Assembly: GCF_000300515.1 (NCBI RefSeq)
Contig: NZ_AMSI01000011.1
Span: 62,001 to 126,000, forward strand
Origin: Nitratireductor indicus C115
GTDB taxonomy: Bacteria > Pseudomonadota > Alphaproteobacteria > Rhizobiales > Rhizobiaceae
Direction: 5' to 3'
DNA: 64,000 nt
Position numbers and translations under genes: made by a program. A model generated the notes under the pieces. That model searched no databases. It was not told where the DNA came from and worked only from the letters and a program-made list of their open reading frames with translations. Below, piece after piece: positions 1-8,905 of this stretch (position 1 is the stretch's first letter; every line of letters starts with the position of its first letter).

Positions 1-752
1 TCCACATGGAGAACCTCGCCCGTAACACCGCGCGACAGGTTCGACAGAAGATAAAGAGCCGAATCGCCCACCTCATCGATGGTCACGACGCGCTTGAGCG
101 GCGAGTTGTATTCGTTCCAGCGCAGGATGTAGCGGAAATCGCCGATGCCGGAGGCGGCCAGCGTCTTGATCGGCCCCGCCGAAATGGCGTTGACACGAAT
201 GTTGTTGCTGCCAAGATCGACCGCGAGATAGCGCACGCTCGCTTCAAGCGCCGCCTTGGCCACACCCATCACATTGTAATGCGGCATGACCTTTTCTGCG
301 CCGTAATAGGTGAGCGTGACGATGGAACCGCCTTCGGTCATCAGGGGTTCGGCACGCTTGGCCACCGCCGTCAGCGAATAGACGGAAATGTCCATGCTGC
401 GCAGGAAATTTTCGCGGCTCGTCTCGACATAGCGGCCCGTCAGCTCGTCCTTGTCGGAAAAGGCAACGGCGTGAACCAGGAAATCGAGACGGCCCCACTT
501 CTGACGAAGCGTCTCGAAGACGGCGTCGACGCTTTCGAGGTCGGTCACGTCGCAATGGCCGGCGACAATCGCGCCCAATTCCTCGGCCAGAGGCTCGACA
601 CGCTTCTTGAGTGCATCGCCCTGATATGTCAGAGCCAGTTCCGCTCCCTGGGCCGCACAGGCCTTCGCGATGCCCCAGGCGATCGAGCGATTGTTGGCGA
701 CCCCCAGAATGAGCCCGCGCTTACCGGCCATCAGGCCATTGCCATTTGCCAT
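1..752 (-). CDS. fabI: Enoyl-[acyl-carrier-protein] reductase (NADH), 3' end cut by the window edge
   Basis: FabI catalyses the last reduction of each fatty-acid elongation round, trans-2-enoyl-ACP to acyl-ACP, in the cytosol. Translating the minus strand from the ATG at 752 gives a FabI-type atypical SDR: an early GKRGLILGVANNRSIAWGIA nucleotide-binding stretch, the LVHAVAFSDK region, then YYGAEKVMPHYNVMGVAKAA with the catalytic Tyr and Lys, and SAGPIKTLAASGI. About 250 codons are visible; FabI is usually near 270, so some 20 C-terminal residues lie beyond position 1. It lies in the same orientation as the DnaJ-like gene upstream, with a 156-bp gap. A long open frame on the opposite strand is a shadow. 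Confidence 0.95.
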   Translation of the reverse strand, partial: MANGNGLMAGKRGLILGVANNRSIAWGIAKACAAQGAELALTYQGDALKKRVEPLAEELGAIVAGHCDVTDLESVDAVFETLRQKWGRLDFLVHAVAFSDKDELTGRYVETSRENFLRSMDISVYSLTAVAKRAEPLMTEGGSIVTLTYYGAEKVMPHYNVMGVAKAALEASVRYLAVDLGSNNIRVNAISAGPIKTLAASGIGDFRYILRWNEYNSPLKRVVTIDEVGDSALYLLSNLSRGVTGEVLHV

Positions 753-908
753 GGAATGGTTCTCCGAATTCTGTTTGCGGCATGCCGGCCCCATTCCAGG
801 AGACGCAGCAGCCATCAGCCTTATATCCGGTGTCGGCTAAGGCAGGTGATTCCCACCACGGCACACCGCCACGGACGGCAAGCCCTATCGCACAGCCCCG
901 CGGCGGCA

Positions 909-1862
909 TCAAGCGGATTGGCGGAACAAAGCCTCCAGAGCAGGATCTCCCCCTTCAGGCAACATGATCTGCACATGGGCATAAAGGTCGCCATGCCCCT
1001 CCCCCTTCTTCGGCAGGCCGCGCCCTTTAATGCGCAGCGTTCGACCGGAATTCGTCCAGGCAGGAACGCTCAGCGCGAGCTTGCCCGTCGGGGTCTCGAC
1101 CGGGACCTTCGCGCCCAATACGGCATCACGCAGACTGACGGGAAGATCCACGTGAAGATCGCGGCCTTCGACGCGGTAGCGGGGATGCTTGCGGAAACGC
1201 AGGGTCACCAGCGCATCGCCGCGCTCGCCGAAGGGCGTCTCCTCGCCCTGCCCCTTGAGGCGGATCACCTGCCCGTCTTCCACGAAATGCGGCAGCTTCA
1301 CAGCAATCCGCCGCCCGCCGGGGAAAACCGCAGTGACCTTGGCGGCCCTGGCCACATCCTCGATGTCGATGTCGAGCGTGGCGTTCAGATCGCCCATGCC
1401 AGCGGGCCGGCCTCCGCCGCGCCCCGCCTGACGCGCGCGACCGCCTTGCGAAAACGCATTTCCGAACAATTCGTTGAAGATGTCGGCACCACTGAAACCG
1501 GCCCCATCGGGCCCGCCGCTGCGGAATTCGAAATGCTGCGCGTCACCGGGATGACCACCGGGACGGCCTCCAGCCCGGCTCGCCCGGCGAAATCCCGCAA
1601 AGGGATCGCCACCGGCCCCTTCGAAGCCCTGGAATCGCGGCTTGCCCTCGGCGTCTATCTCACCGCGGTCGAAAGCCGCCTTCTTGGTTTCGTCGCCAAG
1701 AATTTCATAGGCCTGATTGACTTCGGCGAAATGCTCCTTGGCCTTCGGATCGTCTGGCCGATGGTCCGGATGGTATTTCTTGGCCAACTTGCGGTAGGCC
1801 GACTTTATGTCCTTGGCGGAGGCGTTTTTCGCCACGCTCAGAATGTCGTAAGGATCACGCAT
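909..1862 (-). CDS. DnaJ-like co-chaperone (CbpA type, no zinc finger)
   Basis: A 317-residue type-B J-domain protein. Residues 1-70 are the J domain with the HPD motif in KKYHPDHRPDD. A Gly/Phe/Arg-rich linker follows (about 70-150), then the two-part C-terminal substrate-binding domain (LDIDIEDVARAAKVTAVFPG onward, with LRFRKHPRYRVEGRDLHVDL and IKGRGLPKKGEGHGDLYAHV). There are no CxxCxGxG repeats, which separates it from DnaJ proper and puts it with CbpA/DjlA-like helpers of DnaK. The ATG at 1862 begins a standard J domain (MRDPYDILSV). It probably assists folding of newly made proteins; the client is unknown. Confidence 0.93.
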   Translation of the reverse strand: MRDPYDILSVAKNASAKDIKSAYRKLAKKYHPDHRPDDPKAKEHFAEVNQAYEILGDETKKAAFDRGEIDAEGKPRFQGFEGAGGDPFAGFRRASRAGGRPGGHPGDAQHFEFRSGGPDGAGFSGADIFNELFGNAFSQGGRARQAGRGGGRPAGMGDLNATLDIDIEDVARAAKVTAVFPGGRRIAVKLPHFVEDGQVIRLKGQGEETPFGERGDALVTLRFRKHPRYRVEGRDLHVDLPVSLRDAVLGAKVPVETPTGKLALSVPAWTNSGRTLRIKGRGLPKKGEGHGDLYAHVQIMLPEGGDPALEALFRQSA

Positions 1863-1971
1863 GTGCTGCTCTATCGCTGATCGTTCGCACTATAAGGCAA
1901 AACGCCGGTGAATGGGGTTCGTTGTCCACTATATGCGGTCGGTTAGGAAGAAATTCCAGCCCGCGCAGCCC

Positions 1972-2406
1972 TCATCCATCGAAAGGTTCGAAGGAACGGA
2001 CCTGCCAGCCTGCGTGATCGTCAAGACATAGCCGTCCGCGGTAGAGAGCGACCCCGTCAAAGCTTTCGCGCGTGGTTATCAAGCCGCGGCAACCGTCTTC
2101 TCCCTCACCGGCAAGGAATGTCACGGTGCCGCGCCTTTCTCCATCCACCGATTGCCAGGGGAAAGGTGTCGACAGACTGCCAGCGGCAAGCTGCCCTCCA
2201 AGGGCCACGGCCAGCGCCTCCTCATCCCCGCCGGAAGCAGGTCCAGGTCGCGGTAGCGATGTCACATCTTCTGGAATGGAGCCTGTGACGGCGGTGCGGT
2301 CGATTTCCTTCTGACCTGGAACGATGGCCGACACGCTACAGGCCGCAAGAAAGGGCAGCGTCGCGAGAACCGAAACAAGCAGAGGGGTACGGCTGGACGA
2401 GACCAT
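1972..2406 (-). CDS. Surface lipoprotein of the RT0821/Lpp0805 type
   Basis: Small secreted lipoprotein, 144 residues from the ATG at 2406; an upstream in-frame TTG at 2439 is possible but would add a poor signal peptide. The N-terminus has a hydrophobic signal segment ending in a lipobox (FLAAC), so the Cys should be acylated and the protein membrane-anchored. The mature part has a low-complexity stretch and a C-terminal domain containing WQSVDGERRGTVTF and CRGLITTRESFDG, which resembles the 17-kDa RT0821-type surface lipoproteins common in Rhizobiales. Function is unknown. It is divergent from pdxH with about 70 bp between the starts, so the promoters overlap. Confidence 0.75.
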   Translation of the reverse strand: MVSSSRTPLLVSVLATLPFLAACSVSAIVPGQKEIDRTAVTGSIPEDVTSLPRPGPASGGDEEALAVALGGQLAAGSLSTPFPWQSVDGERRGTVTFLAGEGEDGCRGLITTRESFDGVALYRGRLCLDDHAGWQVRSFEPFDG

Positions 2407-2478
2407 GCCCCCAACTGGTGCTTGCTTTGCCGCCCGCAATCGGCATTCTCCCCGTGAAACTCGATACGTCAGGCATGC

Positions 2479-3099
2479 ATGATGATTGATGAAACGTTAA
2501 AATCCGGTGACTTCACGCAGCGCGATGAACCTTTCAGGCTTTTTGCGGAATGGCTCGAAGACGCCAAGCAATCCGAGCCGAACGACCCCAATGCGGTGGC
2601 GGTCGCGACGGTCGACCCGGATGGCATGCCCAATGTGCGCATGGTTCTTCTCAAGGGGTTCGATGAGCGCGGCTTCGTGTTCTACACGAATTTCGAAAGC
2701 GCCAAGGGACAGGAGATTCTGAGTGCCGGCAAGGCCGCCATGTGTTTTCACTGGAAGAGCCTGCGCAGGCAGGTGCGCGTGCGTGGCCCCGTGGAACAGG
2801 TGAGCGACGCGGAAGCCGATGCCTATTACGACAGCCGCCCGCGCGGCAGCCGCATCGGCGCATGGGCCTCGAAACAGTCCCGCCCGCTTGAAAGCCGGTT
2901 TGCGCTTGAAAAGGCGGTGGCCGAGTACACCGCCAAATTCGCGGTCGGCTCCATTCCGCGCCCCTCCCACTGGTCGGGCTTCCGCATTCTGCCGCAAACG
3001 ATCGAATTCTGGCACGACCGTCCGTTCCGGCTGCATGACCGCCTGGTGTTCAACCGCGGCGAAAACGGCGCGTGGGAAACGACCCGGCTTTATCCCTGA
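2479..3099 (+). CDS. pdxH: Pyridoxamine/pyridoxine 5'-phosphate oxidase
   Basis: FMN-dependent enzyme that oxidises pyridoxamine- and pyridoxine-5'-phosphate to pyridoxal-5'-phosphate, the last step of vitamin B6 coenzyme synthesis and salvage. The 206 residues match the family's usual length. Visible family blocks are [33 protein letters not shown], the FMN-binding [12 protein letters not shown], the [11 protein letters not shown] segment, and the C-terminal [14 protein letters not shown] ending in RLYP. It is probably transcribed alone from the short intergenic region shared with the divergent lipoprotein gene. Confidence 0.97.
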   Translation: MMIDETLKSGDFTQRDEPFRLFAEWLEDAKQSEPNDPNAVAVATVDPDGMPNVRMVLLKGFDERGFVFYTNFESAKGQEILSAGKAAMCFHWKSLRRQVRVRGPVEQVSDAEADAYYDSRPRGSRIGAWASKQSRPLESRFALEKAVAEYTAKFAVGSIPRPSHWSGFRILPQTIEFWHDRPFRLHDRLVFNRGENGAWETTRLYP

Positions 3100-3132
3100 A
3101 CCGCAGGGCTTTGGGAACCGCAGGGTTTTGGG
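3099..3132 (+). repeat. Two tandem 17-bp units just after pdxH
   Basis: Starting at the last base of the pdxH stop codon, AACCGCAGGGCTTTGGG is followed immediately by AACCGCAGGGTTTTGGG, with one mismatch. A third partial unit (AAACCGG) follows. It is probably a local duplication that leaves the coding sequence intact. Confidence 0.7.
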
Positions 3133-3221
3133 AAACCGGGGAGCGTCGAGATTTTGTACAGGACGCCACACGGTTTCCCGCATTTACGCAAGTGTCGGGC
3201 GATCCCCTGACTGCGGAAGCT

Positions 3222-3968
3222 CTATTTCCGGCTCATGAAAGCCATGAATGCCGAGCGGGCTTCCTCGGATTTCAGCCGCTCCATGAAGTGAACGGCTTCC
3301 TCGCGAATGCGCGCGAGAACATGCTCGCGAGGCCCGCGAATGAGATCGCGCGCGATGCGCAAAGCCTCGGGGGGCTTGGCGGCAAGACGGTCGGCAAGGC
3401 CGAAAACCTCGCCCTCCAGCTCGGCCGGCTCCACCACTCCATGAATAAGCCCCATCGCCTTGGCCTCCTGGGCTGGCAGCCCCTCGCCCAATGCGAGAAG
3501 CGCGAAGGCCCGCTGATGGCCGATGACCATCGGCGCGAGCAGGCTCGATGCCGCCTCCGGAACCAGCCCTAAGTCCACGAAAGGCGTGGAAAAGACGGTT
3601 CGTGGCGTGGCAAGCGTCAGGTCGCAATGCAGATGAATGGTGGTTCCGATGCCCACCGCGATGCCATCGGCGCCGGAGACCAGCGGCTTTCGGCAGGATG
3701 CGAGCGTCAGAAGAAAGTCGTAGACTTCCTGTCCACCCTCACCGCCCGTGGCGACGGCCAGAAAGTCGGCAAGATCGTTGCCCGCCGAAAAAGCGCCCGG
3801 ACTGCCCAGCATGACGTGGCAGCGCACGCTTTCGTCCGCATCGCCCTCCTCGAGCGCGGCCTTCATGTCCAGATACATGGCCCGCGTTATCGCGTTCTTC
3901 TTTTCCGGCCGGTTGAGCCGGATCACCTGGAGCGGACCGCTGCGCTCCACCAGAACATGTTCGCTCAT
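3222..3968 (-). CDS. Crotonase-family enoyl-CoA hydratase/isomerase, isomerase-like active site
   Basis: A 248-residue crotonase-fold protein. The oxyanion-hole segments are present (GAFSAGNDLADF near residues 58-70 and GIAVGIGTTIHLHCD near 102-116). The two glutamates of true hydratases are not: the positions aligning with GGGCELA and QPE read GIGTTIH and TPF. A Glu does occur at 138 in LGLVPEAASS, where delta3,delta2-enoyl-CoA isomerases of the ECI2 type carry theirs. So an isomerase-like role in beta-oxidation of unsaturated acyl-CoAs is more likely than simple hydration; the substrate is unknown. A GGGAGGAGG-type ribosome site precedes the ATG at 3968. The acyl-CoA dehydrogenase gene lies 132 bp upstream in the same orientation, with a repeat element between. 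Confidence 0.88.
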   Translation of the reverse strand: MSEHVLVERSGPLQVIRLNRPEKKNAITRAMYLDMKAALEEGDADESVRCHVMLGSPGAFSAGNDLADFLAVATGGEGGQEVYDFLLTLASCRKPLVSGADGIAVGIGTTIHLHCDLTLATPRTVFSTPFVDLGLVPEAASSLLAPMVIGHQRAFALLALGEGLPAQEAKAMGLIHGVVEPAELEGEVFGLADRLAAKPPEALRIARDLIRGPREHVLARIREEAVHFMERLKSEEARSAFMAFMSRK

Positions 3969-4001
3969 GGACGGGTCCTCCCTCCCGTTGAAACAATTTC
4001 A

Positions 4002-4100
4002 GAGCGGTTCAGTGTTTCGAGCAACTGCCGAACCGCTCCATCTTTTGTTCTTCCGCGTTTGTGCGGGCTTTAGGCGATGCCACCCGACTGCAAAAGTCTT
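4002..4100. repeat. RIME-like two-palindrome intergenic element
   Basis: The element fills the gap between the crotonase and the acyl-CoA dehydrogenase. One palindrome has 9-bp arms, GAGCGGTTC (4002-4010) and GAACCGCTC (4030-4038). It is followed by the second module, CGCGTTTGTGCGG ... GACTGCAAAAGTC, which runs up to the dehydrogenase stop codon. Similar modules recur at 6265, 26309, 29426 and 36755. Confidence 0.7.
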
Positions 4101-5870
4101 TTAGAGCCGGAGAAGCCGTTCGGCCGCAGCCTCGATGCTGCCGGCGCCGTTCAGGACACGATCCTTCAACCCGCCGGTCTCGCAAAGCAGGTTCTCGGCC
4201 ATGAAGCGAACCAGCACTCCTTGCGCCTCGTCGCCGCTTGCAGCCACCGCCCTCGCGTTGAAGGCCACCCCGATAACCAGCGAGAAGAGACGCAGATAAG
4301 GCGTTGCGCCCGACTGCGCTGTCGCCATGTCGCCGGACTTCACCGCTTCGATGAGGAAAGCCGTTGCCGCATCGAGATCGTCGAGCGCGGCGGCGAGTTT
4401 CCTGGCCGTGGCGCCAAGGCCCGATGCCGCTTCGACAGTCTTGTGATCTTCGCGCAAGCCGGCAAGAAAACGGGCAATCGCCTCGCCACCGCCCAGCGTG
4501 AGCTTTCGGGCGACGAGGTCAATGGCCTGAATGCCGTTCGTGCCTTCATAAATGGGGGCGATGCGGGCATCGCGATAGAAAACGGCAGCGCCCGTTTCCT
4601 CGACAAACCCCATGCCTCCATGCACCTGCACGCCGAGCGAAGCCACATCCACGCCCACATCGGTGGAGAACGCCTTCGCCATCGGGGTCAAGATGTCGGC
4701 GCGAGCCTGCCAGGCCTTGGCTTCCTCACCTTCGTCGATCCGCGCGCGATCCAGCGCATGGGCACAGCAATAGGTGATGGCGCGCGCCATCTGGGTCTCA
4801 GCCTTCATCGTCAGAAGCATTCGCTGGACATCGGGGTGCCCGATGATCGGGCTCATGCCTTCGCCGGACCAACCGGGCGCACGGCCCTGGCGGCGCTCGG
4901 CAGCATAGGCGATCGCCTTTTGCATTGCGGCCTCTGCGATGCCGACACCCTGCATTCCGACCGCGAGGCGGGCATTGTTCATCATCGTGAACATGCAGGC
5001 GAGGCCACGGTTTTCCTCGCCGATCAGCCAGCCCACCGCGCCGGGCGTATCGCCGAATTTCCCGTCGCCATAGATCATGGTGCATGTGGGAGAGGCGTGG
5101 ATGCCAAGCTTATGCTCGATGGAGGCGCAGAACACGTCATTGCGATCTCCCAATGAACCGTCTTCATTGACGAAGAACTTCGGCACCAAAAAGAGAGAGA
5201 TGCCTTTCGTTCCCGCCGGAGCATCCGGCAGCCGCGCCAGAACCAGATGCACGATGTTGTCGGTGAAATCGTGCTCGCCATAGGTAATGAATATCTTCTG
5301 GCCGAAGATGCGATAGGTTCCATCGCCTGCGGGCTCGGCGCGCGCCTTCAATGCATTCAGGTCCGAACCGGCCTGTGGCTCGGTCAGGTTCATCGTTCCC
5401 ATCCATTCGCCGGAAACGAGCTTTTCGAGATATTTCTGCTGCAGCTGTGGGGTCGCGTGACGCTCAAGCGCCTCGATGGCGCCAACGGTCAGCGTGGGGC
5501 CGATGGCGAAACCCATGGAGCCCGAATTCCACATTTCAAAGGCTGCAACCGAAAGCAGGGTCGGCAGACCCTGACCGCCAAAGGCCTCGGGACCCGTCAG
5601 CCCGTTCCAGCCGCCTTCGCACCAGCGGCGGTAAAGATCAGCCCAGCCTGGCGGCGTGGTGACCGCACCATCCTTGAGCACGGCGCCCTTCTGGTCGCCG
5701 ATGCGGGCCAAAGGCACGATTTCCTCAGCCGTGAAACGGCCAGCTTCCGTTACAATCGCATCCACCAGGTCTTCCGAGAGATCGCCAAAAAGCCCTGCCT
5801 CAAGATCTGCGGCAAAGCCCGTCACATGCTTTAAGGTGAAGGCGATTTCATCGATGGGAGCCTGATACAT
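4101..5870 (-). CDS. Acyl-CoA dehydrogenase, long (DmdC-like) subfamily
   Basis: FAD flavoprotein that introduces the alpha-beta double bond into an acyl-CoA and passes electrons to ETF. The start is the ATG at 5870, with AGGAGG about 8 bases upstream; an open frame continues 13 codons further but lacks a ribosome site. The 589 residues hold the N-terminal helical domain, the middle beta domain (MNLTEPQAGSDLNALKA near 160-176) and the C-terminal FAD domain with PIYEGTNGIQ (catalytic Glu 442), plus an extra C-terminal domain typical of the roughly 590-residue subfamily that includes 3-methylmercaptopropionyl-CoA dehydrogenase DmdC. Substrate cannot be assigned from sequence. The downstream crotonase suggests a partial beta-oxidation pair. 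Confidence 0.93.
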   Translation of the reverse strand: MYQAPIDEIAFTLKHVTGFAADLEAGLFGDLSEDLVDAIVTEAGRFTAEEIVPLARIGDQKGAVLKDGAVTTPPGWADLYRRWCEGGWNGLTGPEAFGGQGLPTLLSVAAFEMWNSGSMGFAIGPTLTVGAIEALERHATPQLQQKYLEKLVSGEWMGTMNLTEPQAGSDLNALKARAEPAGDGTYRIFGQKIFITYGEHDFTDNIVHLVLARLPDAPAGTKGISLFLVPKFFVNEDGSLGDRNDVFCASIEHKLGIHASPTCTMIYGDGKFGDTPGAVGWLIGEENRGLACMFTMMNNARLAVGMQGVGIAEAAMQKAIAYAAERRQGRAPGWSGEGMSPIIGHPDVQRMLLTMKAETQMARAITYCCAHALDRARIDEGEEAKAWQARADILTPMAKAFSTDVGVDVASLGVQVHGGMGFVEETGAAVFYRDARIAPIYEGTNGIQAIDLVARKLTLGGGEAIARFLAGLREDHKTVEAASGLGATARKLAAALDDLDAATAFLIEAVKSGDMATAQSGATPYLRLFSLVIGVAFNARAVAASGDEAQGVLVRFMAENLLCETGGLKDRVLNGAGSIEAAAERLLRL

Positions 5871-5955
5871 GGTGCATTCCTCCTGAGAACGGCGGCAAAT
5901 TAGCGGCAAAGCACCCCGCTCGCCACCATGCTAAGGTCTGATCCGCTATTTTCTT

Positions 5956-5971
5956 TTTACGTAAACGTCAA
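5956..5971. promoter_or_regulatory. Candidate LiuR-type (MerR family) operator upstream of the acyl-CoA dehydrogenase
   Basis: The plus strand reads TTTACGTAAACGTCAA (minus TTGACGTTTACGTAAA), about 86 bases upstream of the dehydrogenase start in an AT-rich patch. ACGT-containing palindromes of this kind are known operators of MerR-type LiuR regulators of branched-chain and fatty acid degradation. No regulator gene is in the window, so the assignment is by resemblance only. Confidence 0.4.
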
Positions 5972-6264
5972 TTCAAATTTTGCGGGTTTGGTGAGGGCGG
6001 GAAAGACCGCCGGGCTGTGACCCATCGTGCAGCATCCTCATTGCGCGCGCTCCGAGAGAAGAACTCCAGAGGCGGCGCAAGCGGCTCGGGGACAAGGCTG
6101 GGGATTAGATAGAGAAACCGCGGGAACAGCTGAGTTGAGCTCACCGCCCATATGGCAACGCCGCAAACCGGCGGTAACGCCTCTCGTTTTTCTGCGCGTG
6201 CATGGATGCCATGCCATCATCCCCAAGGCTGGCTTCCTGAGCCTCGAGCCCGAAGATAGCTGGA
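5972..6264. other. Intergenic region without a recognisable gene
   Basis: The 460 bases between the dehydrogenase start and the purD stop contain the candidate operator at 5956 and a repeat from 6265. The rest shows short open frames on both strands, but none has a ribosome site or family resemblance. I see no tRNA cloverleaf or other RNA. Confidence 0.5.
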
Positions 6265-6331
6265 GCATTTTGCAACCAAGTGTCGCCGGCTGACGCCCCG
6301 CATAAATGCGGAAAACGGCGCAATGGAGCGC
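6265..6331. repeat. RIME-like palindromic element abutting the purD stop codon
   Basis: The left end GCATTTTGCA (6265-6274) and right end CGCATAAATGCGG (6299-6311) are imperfect inverted copies. They are followed by GAAAACGG and CAATGGAGCG, a remnant of the second module. It ends at the purD stop codon and would form a hairpin in the 3' end of the purD transcript. Confidence 0.65.
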
Positions 6332-7606
6332 CTACTCCTCGCGCTCGATTGCACGCCAGCCGATATCGCGGCGGCAAAAGCCCTGCGGCCAGTCGATGCG
6401 GTCGACGGCAGCATAGGCGCGCTTCTGCGCCTCGCTTACCGTCTTGCCCAGCGCCGTGACATTGAGAACGCGCCCGCCATTTGCCACGAGCGCGCCATCC
6501 TTAAGGGCCGTTCCGGCATGGAAGATCACCACGTCGTCTTCCTCGGCTGCCGCGTCGACCCCGCGAATGACCGTGCCTTTTGTCGGGCTAGCCGGATAGC
6601 CTTCTGCCGCCAGCACCACGGTCAATGCGGTTTCGTCGCGCCAGCGGGCCGACATATGGCCAAGCTGGCCATCGACAGCGGCATTCATCAACAGAAGCAA
6701 ATCCTCCTTCAGCCGGGGCATGAGCACCTGGCATTCGGGATCGCCGAACCGGACATTGTATTCGATAAGCTTGGGGCCGTCGGCCGTCAGCATCAGGCCC
6801 GCGTAAAGTACACCCACGAAAGGCGCACCCATTTCAGCCATGCCCTTCATGGTGGGTTCGACAATCTCGCGCATCACGCGCTCGACAAGCGCGTCCGTCA
6901 GGACCGGCGCCGGCGAATAAGCTCCCATTCCGCCGGTGTTGGGGCCGGTATCGCCCTCACCGACACGCTTATGGTCCTGCGCCGTGCCGAAGGGAAGCGC
7001 GGTCTTGCCGTCGCACAGACAGAAGAAGCTCGCCTCCTCGCCTTCCAGAAATTCTTCGATGACCACGGAAGCACCGGCCTCGCCGAAGCTGCCGTCGAAA
7101 CAGGCATCCACGGCGTTGAGCGCTTCATCCTCGGTCATTGCAACAGTGACGCCCTTGCCCGCGGCAAGCCCGTCCGCCTTGATGACGATGGGAGCGCCAT
7201 GGTCGCGGATATATTCCCTGGCGGCCAGCGCATTTTCAAAGCGGCCATAGGCTGCGGTGGGGATCGCGTAACGGTCGCACAGGTCTTTCGTAAAGCTTTT
7301 GGAGCCTTCGAGCCGGGCAGCAGCAGCACTCGGCCCGAAAACCCGAATGCCGGCCTTGGCCAGCGCATCGGCAAGGCCATCCACCAGCGGAGCCTCAGGC
7401 CCCACGACAACCAGCTCTATCGCCTTTTCGCTGCAGAACCCAATGACAGCCGCATGATCTGCGACGTCGAGCGCAACACATTCAGCCTCGGCCGCGATGC
7501 CCGGATTGCCCGGCGCGGCATAGAGCTTGGTCAACACCGGAGAAGCGGCCAGTTTCCAGGCCAGCGCGTGCTCGCGGCCACCCGATCCGATGAGAAGAAC
7601 CTTCAT
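6332..7606 (-). CDS. purD: Phosphoribosylamine-glycine ligase (GAR synthetase)
   Basis: Catalyses the ATP-dependent joining of glycine to 5-phosphoribosylamine, step two of de novo purine synthesis. The 424 residues match the family. The N-terminal domain opens with [20 protein letters not shown]. The ATP-grasp core includes [18 protein letters not shown] and [20 protein letters not shown], then [14 protein letters not shown] and [12 protein letters not shown] with the metal- and ATP-binding residues, and a C-terminal lid domain follows. It is divergent from ubiA and probably transcribed alone. Intact, with no unusual features. Confidence 0.98.
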   Translation of the reverse strand: MKVLLIGSGGREHALAWKLAASPVLTKLYAAPGNPGIAAEAECVALDVADHAAVIGFCSEKAIELVVVGPEAPLVDGLADALAKAGIRVFGPSAAAARLEGSKSFTKDLCDRYAIPTAAYGRFENALAAREYIRDHGAPIVIKADGLAAGKGVTVAMTEDEALNAVDACFDGSFGEAGASVVIEEFLEGEEASFFCLCDGKTALPFGTAQDHKRVGEGDTGPNTGGMGAYSPAPVLTDALVERVMREIVEPTMKGMAEMGAPFVGVLYAGLMLTADGPKLIEYNVRFGDPECQVLMPRLKEDLLLLMNAAVDGQLGHMSARWRDETALTVVLAAEGYPASPTKGTVIRGVDAAAEEDDVVIFHAGTALKDGALVANGGRVLNVTALGKTVSEAQKRAYAAVDRIDWPQGFCRRDIGWRAIEREE

Positions 7607-7802
7607 GCTCTGAAATCCCTGCTGGTTCGATGTCGCTTCCGGCTATGGCCGAACGGGCGCTAGGTCAAGATGCGCGGCGCAACTTCCCCCGTTCTGCCTC
7701 CCTATCGCGGTCCGAAACGGGCAATTGCGGAGAAAAGCTTGACGCGAGGCGCGCGCCTTGCCACTCCCTGCACGGTAAGTGCACGGACAGGAAAGGCGTC
7801 TT

Positions 7803-8786
7803 ATGGAACAGATCCAGTCCCGCCAAGGCCGCGGCCGCGTTCACGATGCGCCTTCCGGCCATTGGGTCTATCGCATCCTGCCGCGCGCCGTGTGGCCCTA
7901 TGCGCAGCTTGCACGGTGGGATCGCCCCATAGGCTGGCAGTTGCTCCTGTGGCCGTGCTGGTGGTCGACGGCGCTTGCCGCCTCGGCACATGCCAGGCCT
8001 GGCGCCGACATTCTGTCGGTCATGCCCTCCGTCTGGCACCTCTTCCTGTTCTTCATCGGCGCGGTGGCCATGCGCGGCGCCGGCTGCACCTATAACGACA
8101 TCGTCGACGAGAAGATCGACGCAGCGGTGGAACGCACGCGTTCGCGCCCCCTGCCCTCGGGACAGGTATCGCGCGGGCAGGCGTGGGGCTTTCTTGTCGC
8201 GCAGGCGCTGGCCGGCCTGCTGGTGCTCATCCAGTTCAATGCATTCGCGATAGCGCTCGGCCTCGGATCGCTGGCGATCGTCGCCTTCTACCCCTTTGCC
8301 AAGCGCCTTACCGACTGGCCGCAATTCGTTCTCGGCCTCGCCTTCTCGTGGGGTGCGCTGATGGGTTGGGCCACCCATTTCGGCGAGCTCACATTGTCGC
8401 CGCTGCTTCTTTATTGCGGGTCCATCCTGTGGGTGATCGGCTATGACACGATCTACGCCCATCAGGACAAGGAGGACGATGCGCTGGTGGGCGTGCGTTC
8501 GACGGCCCGGCTGTTCGGCAGCCGCACCAAGCAATGGCTGATTGCCCTTTACGGCGGGGCATTGCTTTTCTTCGCCGTCGCCTTCGCACTCGCCGAAGTG
8601 CCTATGCCGGCACTTGCCGGCCTCGTTGCCGCCGGTGCGCATATGGCCCGCCAGATCCGGGTTCTCGACATCGACAACCCCGATCAGTGCCTTGTGCTTT
8701 TCAGATCCAACAACGTCGTCGGATGGCTGATCTTTCTCGGGCTGATCGGTGGCGGTGTCTGGGCGGTCATAAGCCCGCAATTCTGA
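7803..8786 (+). CDS. ubiA: 4-hydroxybenzoate polyprenyltransferase
   Basis: Integral inner-membrane prenyltransferase attaching the polyprenyl tail to 4-hydroxybenzoate in ubiquinone synthesis. The first Asp-rich motif is in GAGCTYNDIVDEKIDAAVERT and the second in YDTIYAHQDKEDD, both Mg-pyrophosphate-binding signatures of the UbiA family. Eight or nine hydrophobic segments follow the topology of the family. I take the ATG at 7803 (AGGAAAGG 6 bases upstream) over a GTG at 7779, giving 327 residues. A 433-codon open frame on the opposite strand is a codon-bias shadow. Confidence 0.96.
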   Translation: MEQIQSRQGRGRVHDAPSGHWVYRILPRAVWPYAQLARWDRPIGWQLLLWPCWWSTALAASAHARPGADILSVMPSVWHLFLFFIGAVAMRGAGCTYNDIVDEKIDAAVERTRSRPLPSGQVSRGQAWGFLVAQALAGLLVLIQFNAFAIALGLGSLAIVAFYPFAKRLTDWPQFVLGLAFSWGALMGWATHFGELTLSPLLLYCGSILWVIGYDTIYAHQDKEDDALVGVRSTARLFGSRTKQWLIALYGGALLFFAVAFALAEVPMPALAGLVAAGAHMARQIRVLDIDNPDQCLVLFRSNNVVGWLIFLGLIGGGVWAVISPQF

Positions 8787-8810
8787 GCCTCCAAGCGAGG
8801 GCGCACGCAC

Positions 8811-8904
8811 CGCATTTATGCAACGCCGGGCTGCCGCCCGGCTGCAAAACTGGGTCTTCTCATCGCATTTATGCGACGCCGGGCTATCGCCCGGCTGCAA
8901 AATG
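8811..8904. repeat. Two copies of a 40-bp palindromic repeat
   Basis: Copies at 8811-8849 and 8864-8904 each run CGCATTTATGC, then ACGCCGGGCT-xx-CGCCCGGC, then TGCAAAAC or TGCAAAATG. Each has a strong inner stem (GCCGGGC/GCCCGGC type) and a weaker outer stem (GCATTT/AAATGC). The second copy ends directly at the stop codon of the DUF6101 gene. The same doublet recurs at 18878. Confidence 0.85.
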
Positions 8905-8905
8905 C

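Noticed and set aside
6-1880. 624-codon open frame on the plus strand
   Set aside because: It runs antisense to fabI and the DnaJ-like gene, has no family character, and arises from high-GC codon bias.
8811-8904. CRISPR array
   Set aside because: Two palindromic units only, with no regular spacers and no cas genes; the same doublet recurs as an intergenic repeat at 18878.
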